A DNA stretch of 64,000 nt from contig OY540819.1 in assembly GCA_961205875.1 (NCBI GenBank), positions 1,056,501 through 1,120,500 on the forward strand, written 5' to 3'. The notes under the pieces were generated by a model. It did not search any database, was not told where the DNA came from, and saw only the letters and a list, made by a program, of their open reading frames with translations. Below, in pieces: positions 21,023-30,396 of the stretch. Source of the DNA: Sialis fuliginosa. Its lineage: Eukaryota > Arthropoda > Insecta > Megaloptera > Sialidae. The position numbers and the translations under genes were made by a program. Within the stretch, counting starts at the first letter, position 1. The number at the start of each line of letters is the position of its first letter.

Positions 21023-21822
21023 AGGGTGGCACTAAAGAAACAAACTGATTTGAAAAATTCATAACTTAAATTTTTATTTTCTTTTCTTTTTCTTCTTAGA
21101 CCTTTTAAAGGTCTGGGGAATTAATAATGGAAAGATAAGAGATAAGATTCAGAGATTATTGAAATACTTTTTCACGTTAGTTATTTCTGGTAAAAGATAT
21201 AGCCAAGTAAAAGTGGACACGTTTGCTCCGGCCAGTAGAATGAGGTTAACGGTTAAATGTACAATCTAGTGCGGTGTTACATCCCAAAAGATTATTGAGC
21301 CATATTTTTTTTGAAGATGTTAACAGAAATGCCATAACTGTAACAGGTGAGTGATACCGACATATAATTCAAACTTTTCCGTGACTTGCTCTTACTAACA
21401 ATCTAGTAATGTTTCAACAAAATGGTGCCACTGAGAGAGGGAGATTTTTTGGCAAACAGATAATTTCAAAAAACTGGGCAGTCAATTGGCTTCCTTGTTC
21501 ACCGGATTTAACAGCCTCAGATTATCATCTTTGGGGATATCTAAAGGGGAGGGTTTATGTTAATAAGCCAACGACTATCCAGCAGTTAAAAAACAATATT
21601 TGAGCTGAAATTGAGGAGCCAACTCAGTATTTTAACTGATGTCATGGACATTTTGTAAGGCAGAAAATGGGGGTCTTTTGCTCGACGTAGTGTTCCATAA
21701 GTAGCTTTAAAAAATCTCCATAAATTATAGTTTATCATATCTCATCAAAATAATTTAAGAATTAAAAAATATACTTAATGTAAATGTTTAAAAACCATTT
21801 GCTTCCTTTGCGCCACCCTGTA
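21023..21822 (+). mobile_element. Internally deleted mariner-like element
   Basis: The left end agggtggcactaaagaaac (from 21023) and the right end ctttgcgccaccctgta (to 21822) are inverted repeats of the tacagggtggc class. At 800 bp it is shorter than a full-length mariner and holds only a C-terminal transposase remnant. A TA lies at the right edge. Confidence 0.65.
21409..21603 (+). pseudogene. Mariner/Tc-type transposase C-terminal fragment
   Basis: The 64-codon frame includes MFQQNGATERG, NWLPCSPDLTASDYHLWGY and LKGRVYVNKPTTIQQLK. These are the late part of the DDE/D catalytic domain of mariner-like transposases: an FQQDGA-type strand with its Asp changed to Asn, then the SPDLT..D..LWG block. 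A TGA follows directly, and degraded coding (a GAEIEEP-like remnant) continues. The N-terminal DNA-binding part is missing, so it is non-functional. Confidence 0.75.
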
Positions 21823-22234
21823 TTAGCATATAGCTTAAAAAATAAATAGTTCATTAATTAAAATAATATTAATTATTATTCCTGTTCTTTATAATTTGTT
21901 GATCTTTTTATATTAAATATAATACGTATATTTAAACAAATAAACTTATTTTCTTGTAAACTATGTACTTTGTTTTTCAGTTAATACATAATATTGAATT
22001 TTTATATAACATTGAACATAAAATTATGTTATTAAAATAAGTGTTCATAATTACTTGTTTTAATAATACATTTTTTATGTTCAAATATAAATATAAAATA
22101 ATAGCTGTATTGAGGATATTTAAATTTAGCGGGATTTTAAAATGACGTCATGACTACACTCACAAAAGCGCTGATTAATTTTTGAATACATGAGAGTTGC
22201 CTATCTATAGTATTTACTTATCTATGCTCGTATT

Positions 22235-22400
22235 ATAAGTTCCGCGAATGCGCATGCTCTCTGTTCTGTGTTGGAATGTGTGATCTAGAACAGTGACACT
22301 CAACATTTTTTAATCGTTTAATTTTTGTTTTGGTCTAACCGAGATTGTAATTTTACAATTTTACTGCGAATGTATGTCGATAACGATTTGCGGTCAATTT
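22235..22400 (-). promoter_or_regulatory. Candidate promoter block of locus B
   Basis: This is the counterpart of 8660-8800, sharing ctctctgttctgtg, ctagaacagtga and actcaacattttt. The NRF-1-like core survives only in part (aatgcgcatgc, 22247-22257). It is now separated from exon 1 by the 19820-22226 insertion. Confidence 0.4.
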
Positions 22401-22605
22401 ATCGTAAACAGTTTATCGTACAACAGTTTATCGTAAACAGTTCATCGTAAAACAATTTACCGAACGAACAATTTATCGTATGAACAATTTATCGTAAAAC
22501 GATTTATCGTATGGACAATTTACCGTATGATCAATTTATCGTAGAACAATTTATCGTAAAACAATCTATCGTAAAGCAATTTATCGTAAAACAATTTATG
22601 TATTA
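22400..22605. repeat. Minisatellite of ~15-bp units (caatttatcgtaaaa)
   Basis: About a dozen imperfect units of the form [ac]a[agt]tttatcgta with 2-6-base connectors follow in tandem. The core TTTATCGTA is the conserved part, and several units have ACCG or TCTATCG variants. It contains no stable reading frame. Confidence 0.8.
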
Positions 22606-22943
22606 TTATATGTTGCCCATTAAAACAGCATGAATTTTTTTCAGCTAGCAAACAGATGCTATATTATTTTATCGAACACAAATAACCAAAATTATTTGCA
22701 ACCATATAAATTCACTAATGCACAGTGTGAAATCGAGACAGAAACATAAAATGCTGTTTTTATGGGCAACTCTGTAAATGGTGTTTTATCTTATTTGAAA
22801 AAAAAAATCATTTTTTTTAGTAAATATTGTTGAATTTAGTACTTTTTGTTCAATAAATCAAAATGGTTACAAATAACCATAAGGATGTGTTGACAAAAAA
22901 TGTTTGTTATGTAATCCTACATAACATTGTTAAAAAATATATA

Positions 22944-23810
22944 TACAGGGTGGGGCATTTAAAGTGTTACAGTTGATTATCTCAGAACCATCGCATATTT
23001 GAAAAAAATGTTTCAACCAAAAAATATTTGGTTGTAAGGAGGTAATCAAATAGTAATATTTATTTGCTATTTTAACGTGGCCTTCAAGGATATTTGAAGG
23101 TCAACATCATTTTTTTAAATAGGAACCTATAGTTATTATTTAGTAATCTTATTTTACGTGAAGAAATACGAATCTTTCATTGAAAACTTTTTTTTAACAA
23201 CCCAAGCTTTCCAAGGCATCTAACAAAATAATTCGAGATTTTGAATTTTCAAGAATTTTTTACTCAGAAACCATAAACTTTAGAAAAAAAGTATAAGATA
23301 CAAAAAATGTTTATTATGGTCTAATGAAACTTGGAGAATTATTCTAGATTTTTTTTAACATTTCGTACTTTTTTTTAGTTTTTGCTAAAATAAAATAAAT
23401 AGAAAAAGTTTTAAAATTTTTTTAAATAATTCTCCACGCTTTATTAGACCAAAATAAACATTTTTTGTATCTTGTACTTTTTTTCTAAAGTTTATGGTTT
23501 CTGAGTAAAAAATTCATGAAAATTCAAAATCTCGAATTATTTTGTTAGTTACCTTGGAAAGCTTGGGTTGTTCAAAAAAAAGTTTTCAATTAAAGATTCG
23601 TATTTTTTCACGTAGAATAAGATTACTAAATAAAAACTATAGGTTTCTATTTAAAAAAATGATGTTGACCTTCAAATTATCCTTGAAGGCCACGTTAAAA
23701 TTGCAAATAAATATTACTATTCGATTACCCCTTTACAACCAAACATTTTTTTCAAATATGCGATAGTTCTGAGATAATCAACTGTAACACTTTAAATGCC
23801 CCACCCTGTA
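22944..23810. mobile_element. Nearly complete palindromic (fold-back) element
   Basis: It starts tacagggtggggcattta and ends taaatgccccaccctgta. The two halves (about 22944-23370 and 23385-23810) are inverse copies over almost their full length, including ccttcaaggatattt / aattatccttgaagg and the tcttgtactttttttctaaag block. TA flanks both ends. The terminus is mariner-like. There is no coding capacity; the frame at 23542-23766 is incidental. Confidence 0.85.
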
Positions 23811-24349
23811 TATTTAAAAAAATATATACTACTATGTTTTACGCCCTAACTATTGAAGTTTTATGGTAAAAAAATTACTATATATATCGACCCTAAAGAA
23901 TTTCAGGAAAATGTTTTCAACCCCCTAAAACTCCTCCTTAGGGGGTAGTTTCAGGGGTACATGCCCGTTTCTCAGCAAAATCAAATGGAACGGTACATCC
24001 AAAAGTAGATAATTAAAAAAATAATAAAAAAGTAAGAAACTTTTGTAAACAATTTTTTTTCATACATTCAATTGTTTAGAAAATATGTCGACTTGATCCT
24101 AAATTTTAGGGTTTTACTAAAATTGCTCTAGTTTCGTTAAATATTAATGAAATTTAATTTTTTTAATTTTTTTTTAAAGTAGTAATAATAAACTTTCTAA
24201 TGATGTATGATTATTTGAGATTTGGATAATTTAAAGTGTCATACGCGACATATTAAAAATTCAAAACTTCAATTGGGGATAATTCAAAAATTTTAAATGG
24301 AATGGTATATAAAATAGTACTTTATCTTAAAAAATATATTTAAATTAAC
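23811..24349. other. Intergenic, no gene seen
   Basis: AT-rich sequence with phrases such as aaccccctaaaactcctcc (near 23920) that look like decayed repeat. Nothing could be assigned on either strand. Confidence 0.35.
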
Positions 24350-25060
24350 AACTTTTGTCAATAAATAATTTTTTTATATGTGCTACCAATGTCAAAATCC
24401 CCATGTATTCCTTTTGAAAGTTAAGTGTTACCGGCGTACCCCCGAGCGTATCCTTAGGGTCAGGTTAGGGGTTAGGAGGGGAGGGGGTCATTTTTAAAAG
24501 AATGCATTAAAAATTGTAAATTTTAAAGCTGTTTTTCTTGTAAAAAAATTTAATACGCTTAATGAAAAAACAATGTTACTGCGGTGTAATTTAACTATGT
24601 ATAAATATAGTTGTGTTATAATTATGTATAAGAAAAACATTGTATTTTTATTATTTTTAAATTGCAATAAAATATTATATTTTTATAAAAAACCTATTTT
24701 ATTTGAGTTTAGTGGATGAAGTAATTATTTAATTTTGAGTGCCTTTTTGCGCTAGCAGTGTTTACCAAAGTGTGGTACGCGTACCCCAAGAAGTACGCGA
24801 AAGTATTTCAAGGGGTACACGGCACACGGCGTACTTCTCAATATTTTTTTATTGAATAATTTTGTGTTTTAAACAAATTCTGCAATAATCGAGATTTTTT
24901 ACTGTTTTTTTTTGTTACGCGTAAAAAAAGCTTTAAAATTACGATTTTTAATGCATTCTTTTAAAAATTACCTCCCCCCTTCCCACTTAACTCTCACAAG
25001 GGGTACATGTGGATTTTGACATTGGTAAACACTGCTAACACATATGAAAAAATTGATACT
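24350..25060. mobile_element. hAT-like MITE plus an inverted partial copy
   Basis: Ends cagtgtttaccaa (24756-24768) and ttggtaaacactg (25022-25034) delimit a 279-bp hAT-like MITE with the familiar gtggtacgcgtacccc subterminus. Its right half is repeated in inverse orientation at about 24370-24555 (ccaatgtcaaaatccccatg, attttaaagctgtttttc, aagaatgcattaaaaattg). No exact 8-bp duplication flanks the MITE. Confidence 0.65.
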
Positions 25061-25218
25061 CATAATTATTTAAATTATGCCATTTTAAAATATGAAATCA
25101 ATTTTGTAATCTAACATATACTTTGAATGATACAACAGTCCGGGCTGTGGAGGCTAAACCAGATTATTTTTGGGTACAGTTTTAATACTTACAGGATATG
25201 TTACAAAAATAGTGTAGA

Positions 25219-25312
25219 AAAATACCCTAAGTTGGATAAACTTAGGGTATTTTGAACTCCTGTTGCGGACAACCAAAATTGGATAAATTTTGGTTGTCCG
25301 CAACAGGAGTTC
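25219..25312. repeat. Two adjacent perfect hairpins with the same loop
   Basis: Hairpin 1 spans 25219-25253, with 15-bp arms and loop ggata. Hairpin 2 spans 25254-25312, with 27-bp arms and loop ggata. There is no mismatch in either stem and no base between them. The right arm of the host element (about 29893-29935) has only one non-palindromic version of the same words (gcggacaacc, aacttagagtatt). Confidence 0.9.
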
Positions 25313-26044
25313 ATTTGCAAAATTCTTAAGATTTTATGATTTTTGCTAAATAGCGGTTTAAATAAGTACAAAATTCCCTACAACTTCCATTTTGAAAGAA
25401 ATTAAAAAATTCATTTGTTTATTCGCTACTCGCTACGTTGATTAAAATGGCTGAACACACTTTTTTTAAGCTCGAATAACTAATAAAGTTTAACGTTTTT
25501 TAAATTGATACAACTGGAAAATAAATATTCTGTAGTACAGAACATTCACTTATAATAAGGACCTGATATCATTTTTGTTTTATTAAATTGTTAATAATGA
25601 ATAATGCTTGTCTTTGATTAACAATAAAAGTTTTTGAAAAACCTTTATTTTTGTAAAACTGTTTGTATGTGTTCTCAAAGACTTGTATAATCGATTCCCA
25701 TCATAAAAAAGTTTTTTTTTTCAATTCTTTGGCAAATGGTTTTTTTATTATTTTAAACCAATTCAATTGTTACATAAAAAAATTATAGCAAAAATCTGCT
25801 CCAAAATATTATTTATTTATTGGTGAAAACCGCATTAAAATCAGTTCTGTAGGTTATGAGTTATTTAATGTATATCAAACACTACACAATTTTGATAAAA
25901 ATTGATTGTTTATATAATTAATTTATTAAATCTACTTACATAAAAAGAAGCTTATTTTTTTATCTTTTACCGCTTATCTCGAAAACTACTAAACCGATTT
26001 TAATGCGGTTTTCACGAATAGATAAATAATTATTCAGAACAATT

Positions 26045-26297
26045 TGTTATACTCTACGTGTGTTAATAGAATACTCCAATATAAACAATATGGGATAAGA
26101 AACTATTTTTTTATTTTATTATTTATATATATCAAAATTGACAAAACGTTTATATATGATTTTTCTAATTAATTCAAAATGTCAAACTGACGTTTTTGTT
26201 TTATTTTCTAGCCACCCGTCAGTTTTACATTTAATATTAATGACAGATTGGAATGACATCTACGAAATTTCATCTATATCTGTGTACGGACATATCA
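26045..26297 (-). repeat. 3' LTR of the Gypsy element
   Basis: It is a direct copy of 29062-29314, with TG...CA ends on the minus strand. The polypurine tract lies immediately on its inner side (26298-26320 on the plus strand, pyrimidine-rich). Confidence 0.9.
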
Positions 26298-26333
26298 ATT
26301 CCTCCCTGTCTTTTTTTGAAATTTCGTACGATC

Positions 26334-28555
26334 TTATGTTATGACTGGCGCGGGGCGCAACTGATCTGAATGAATTTTTATTTGATGATTACCCTTGGAT
26401 ATAAGGCAAATATGTGGCGCTAATATAGCGTCTATTTGATGTGGAGTGGACCATTTTGGAGCGAATGGTGCATGAAATTCACCAGCTCTGTCTGAAATAT
26501 TATGTTCTTTGTATAAAACCCAACTGCCTTGTGGATATCGGTTCTGCACCGGTGGAACCGTAGGAATGTATTTTTCTTGATATTCTTGTTGTCGTATAGA
26601 CATTATTCGATTTCTTTCCGCGGCTTCAGGTAACTGACTGGAATTAAACAATTGTTCTGATTTCCAATTTCCCGGACGCTTAAGATTATAGCCAAATAAC
26701 GCTTCACTGGGAGTACAACCAATAGCAGCATTTCTTCGCGTTCTAATATTATATAATATATCGGCGATGTATTGATCCCATTTGGTATGAAATTCATTAT
26801 TTAAATGTAATCGTAATCCCTTCTTTAATTCTTGATTACGACGTTCTGTAGGATTGGCACGAGGATGATAAATAGCAGTGGTCCAGTGTAGAGTTTCCCA
26901 TCGTTCACATGCTTTCTTTCATCCATGACTGATAAACTGACGTCCGTTATCCGAAATAACGGCCTTCGGATAACCAAATCTCGGATAAATTTCAGTTTCC
27001 AGTAGACGTATGAGAGTATGAGCTTTGGACGTTCCGATTGGAAATGCTTCTACCCATCGTGTGAATAAATCCGTAACTACGAAGAGGAATCTCTTTCCTC
27101 TTGTACTTTTAGGATAAGGTCCCATGATGTCCACAGCGATGGTTTCCCACGGTTTCGTTGGTTGATGTGCTCGTTGTGGAGCGGTATGAAGTTGTGTATG
27201 CGCTTTGTAACAACTACAGATCAAACAATTTCGGATGTGCTTTTCTACATCTTGTCTCAAATGAGGCCAAAAGTGGCTCGTATTGTCTCTTTACATCCTG
27301 GATGTCCCGCGAGTGTATGGTCATGATAATAATGTAAGACTGTAGGACGTACCTCGCTTGGCACGTATAGACGGACATCGGTGGGCCCGCCGTACCACAG
27401 TGTATTATCCCGCACTTGATACCCCGCTGGGAGGTCCTCGTGATTATCTCCGCCCCTGGGAGATAACCATTGTTGAATTGAATGATCGTTGTGTTGTTCA
27501 TGTTGTATCTCTTCATCGAGACTGGGTATGGTAATCTGCATTAATTTGGGCGTTGTCTCTGTTGTATACATCTTCCTCTTTGGCGGTGTGATATGTTTAT
27601 ATTCTTCAAGAGTTTTGGGCAAATCTTGACCGTCAGGGTGTCGTGATAAGATATCTGGAAGTTCGTTATCTTTACCAGGACAATGTTCGATTTTAAATGA
27701 AAACTCTTGCAATAATAAAGCCCATCTTGTGAGTTTGGCTCGGTGATCTTTTGTTTGTTGTAACCAAGTCAAAGCGCGACTATCTGTACGAAGGGTGAAC
27801 GGTTTATCTTCCAAGTAGGGGGCGATAACGCTTTATCGCCCATACCGCTGCCAGACATTCCTGTTCATTACAGTGGTATTTTCTCTCGGCTGGATTAAAT
27901 CGTGAACTTGCGTACGATATAATTCTTCGATCTTTGTTTTCATTTTCCTGATATAGAACAGCGGCGACTTCCTCTTGACTACCGTCGGTTTGTAACACGA
28001 ATGGAAGCATCGGATCGGGACGATGCAGTTTCAATGGTTCTGATAATGCTTTCTTGATCTTGTGCTTGTGGTGTCCACGAATATTTCTTTTTCTCGCTCA
28101 GAAGGTCATTGAGTGGGGCTGCAAGATCGGTAAAATGATGTAAATATTCCCGCAGCCAGTTACACAGGCCTAAGAAACTTCGTAACGCCTTCCTGTTTCT
28201 AGGAGCAGAGAAATCTCTTATTTGATGCAAGTGATGTTCTTGCGGATGATTATATTCTTCGCTAATGGTATGACCCAAATATTCCAAGGACTTGCAACCA
28301 ATCTTACACTTTTTCGGGGCGGCAACTAATCCATGTAATCGCAAACGTTCAAAAACTTTATGTAGGTGTCCGATGTGTTCTTCGTACGTGTTTGAATAAA
28401 TAATGATGTCATCGATATATACTAAGCAGAAGTCTCTGAGGTAACCTGTCAACACCTGTTGACTCATCAGACGTTGGAACGTTCCCGGCGCCCCCTTAAG
28501 TCCGAACGGCATTACTTTAAATTCGTAACAGCCTCCAGAAGGAGTATAAAATTTT
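26334..28555 (-). pseudogene. pol: Gypsy pol: partial RT, RNase H and integrase, with several frame breaks
   Basis: RT starts inside the fingers/palm, with FGLKGAPGTFQRLM and the YIDDIIIYS box holding two catalytic Asp. The first catalytic Asp region is deleted. RNase H follows (LQTDGSQ, then RTDSRALTWL). The integrase has an H2C2 zinc-binding motif (HDHTLAGH, then CLIC), a DDE core with Asp in AVDIMGPYP, Asp in ISDNGRQF and Glu in NPTERRNQE, and a C-terminal part ending PAPVIT. Small indels near 28060, 27815-27830 and 27275 shift the frame. A TGA at 26919-26921 interrupts the integrase just after the second Asp. It is not translatable as one protein and could move only with help in trans. 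Confidence 0.85.
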
Positions 28556-28877
28556 GTTTTTGTCCATACAGTTGCGAAATTAATTGTGCTATTATTTCTG
28601 GTCCTGCAAATTTCTTCTGAAACCGCTCACGAAAATCTGTCCATGATATTTGAAGGCGATTGAATGTTCTCCACCAACTGGCGGCATTATCCTTCAGGTG
28701 TGGAGTGATTGTTTCCACCCATTGACTCCGTGGAATTCCGAGGTCATGCAACTGTTCTTCGCATTTTCTTAGGTAAGTCCCTGGATCTTCAGAAACATCT
28801 CCACGAAATACAGGCAGTGTTGGGCTTGATTGTATTAATAACTTTGATAGTAATTGATTAAGCGTGGTTATTCCCAT
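28512..28877 (-). pseudogene. gag: Gypsy gag fragment fused to RT by deletion
   Basis: The frame encodes a retrotransposon gag core: PVFRGDVSEDPGTYLRKCEE, then KDNAASWWRTF and FRERFQKKF, as in Ty3/Gypsy gag. At about 28550-28560 the gag sequence passes directly into RT sequence read in another frame, so an internal deletion removed the nucleocapsid, protease and early RT. Coding similarity continues some way upstream of the Met at 28877, so the true start is uncertain. Confidence 0.75.
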
Positions 28878-29061
28878 AGGAATTGTTTCTGATTCTGTTG
28901 GGCGCCACTGGGTATTTTCTCCCAGAACTACTTGCGGATTGTTGTCACCTGCTCATGACTCTGAACACGAACGTTCGTGTTGTCTGGTTCTCGGCATGTT
29001 TCAGGGCGTTGGGTCGAAAATTTTCTCTTAAATTTTCTGGCCACACGTTGGGCCGCCAAAT

Positions 29062-29314
29062 TGTTATACTCTACGTGTGTTTATAGAATACTCCAATATA
29101 AACAATATGGGTTAAGAAACTATTTTTTTATTTTATTATTTATATATATCAAAATTGACAAAACGTTTATATATGATTTTTCTAATTAATTCAAAATGTC
29201 AAACTGACGTTTTTGTTTTATTTTCTAGCCACCCGTCAGTTTTACATTTAATATTAATGACAGATTGGAATGACATCTACGAAATTTCATCTATATCTGT
29301 GTACGGACATATCA
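29062..29314 (-). repeat. 5' LTR of the Gypsy element
   Basis: It is a direct copy of 26045-26297. On its inner side (29061 downward, minus strand) is the primer-binding-site-like ttggcggcccaacgtg. A wholly different sequence, the arm of the host fold-back element, starts at 29315. Confidence 0.9.
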
Positions 29315-30016
29315 AGTTTTTTGGCTATTATTTTTCAATATTTCTAGTTCTATAAAACAATTGAATTGATTTAAAATAAAATAAAACTCAACAATAAGAT
29401 TTTAGTGCTACCATTTGCCAAAGAATTGAAAAAAAATTACTTTTTTATGGTGGGAATCGATTATACAAGTCTTTGAGAACACATACAAACAGTTTTACAA
29501 AAATACTCGTAAAGGTTTTACAAAAACTTTTATTGTTAATCAAGACAATGATTCCATCATTAACAATTTAATTTAAAACAAAAACATTTGAAGATATCAG
29601 GTCCTTATTTTCAGTGAATGTTCTATACTACAGAATGTTTATTTTCTAGTGGTATCAATTTAACTTTTTTAACAGACGTTAAACATTATTAGTTATTACA
29701 ACTTAAAAAAGGTGTGTTTTTATCAATTTTAATCAACGTAGCGGATAAACAAATTATTTTTTTAATTTTTTCAAAATGGAGGTTGTAGGGAATTTTGTAA
29801 CGAATAACTTTTATTTGAAACTTTTTTCTATAATACTTATTTAGACTGCTATTTAATAAAAAATCAGAAAATCTGAAGAATTTTGGTTTATCCATGACGC
29901 GGACAACCAGAATCGGAGCAAACTTAGAGTATTATTCCAAACCACATTTATAACAAATCCTGTTAGTAACAAAACTGTACCTAAAAAAATCTGTTATAGC
30001 CTCCACAGCTTAGACT

Positions 30017-30396
30017 AATAGTAAATATTATAAAAAATTAATATCGGTACTACATGAAGCACACAAATGTCTATCGGGGCGTATTTCACCACACCCAACC
30101 TTACGCTCGCCGGCTTAAGATGAAGAAGTATGTTTTTTTTTTTAATTAAAATAAATATGTATAATAATGTATATATATTTTTTAAAATAAAATCTGAAAA
30201 TTGTTAAAAAGGATATTACTGGAAAAACGGAGAAACTTTAACTAAAAAATATACACACCTTAACCACAATAAAATAATGTCACTTGACACGTGTTTTCAC
30301 TTCACAAGAAGGTGTATATATTTTTAGTTTAAGGAAATAGGATATTAATTCATATATAAAAATAAAATAAATAAATAAAAAATATATTATTATAAT
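30017..30396. other. Border between fold-back element and satellite
   Basis: AT-rich, no gene. The sequence becomes homologous to the satellite spacer only from about 30394, so this is the left boundary of the array. Confidence 0.5.

Larger units (their letters stand above)
19820..22226. mobile_element. 2.4-kb DNA transposon with 8-bp duplication upstream of locus B
   Basis: The direct repeat ctcgtatt lies at 19812-19819 and 22227-22234. The ends are long degenerate inverted repeats: subterminal agcgctagtgtgac..gtattttga on the left faces an inverted agcgcttttgtgag..cattttaa on the right, over roughly 110 bp. The locus A paralog lacks this insert. An 8-bp duplication fits hAT or P elements. 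At about 20040-20240 there are weak THAP-like traces (CCVPLC near 20050, ICDAHC near 20210), which would favour a P-like origin, but stops abound. A mariner remnant is nested inside. The open frame at 20322-20654 is not recognised. Confidence 0.7.
26045..29314 (-). mobile_element. Ty3/Gypsy LTR retrotransposon, defective
   Basis: Two direct 253-bp LTRs (26045-26297 and 29062-29314) differ at about two positions. Read on the minus strand they start TG and end CA. Next to the 5' LTR lies a primer-site-like tggcggcccaacgtg, and just before the 3' LTR is a polypurine tract (aaaaaaagacagggaggaa). The flanks aatt (26041-26044) and agtt (29315-29318) are a possible 4-bp duplication with one mismatch. 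The order on the minus strand is gag fragment, RT, RNase H, integrase, which is the Gypsy order. Protease, the end of gag and the start of RT are deleted. No envelope gene is present. Confidence 0.9.
25137..30016. mobile_element. Fold-back element with ~0.7-kb arms, split by a retrotransposon
   Basis: The left arm 25137-25800 and right arm 29315-30016 are inverse copies, sharing gctgtggaggct, ggtacagtttt, acaggat, caaagacttgtataatcgat, aaggacctgatatc and others. A loop of about 240 bp (25801-26044) remains before the inserted LTR element. No transposase is left between the arms. The left arm differs from the right by two perfect hairpins (25219-25312). Confidence 0.75.

Noticed and set aside
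28883-29355. Plus-strand frames in and beside the right LTR
   Set aside because: They are antisense to the Gypsy leader and LTR, and the same frame appears in the left LTR.
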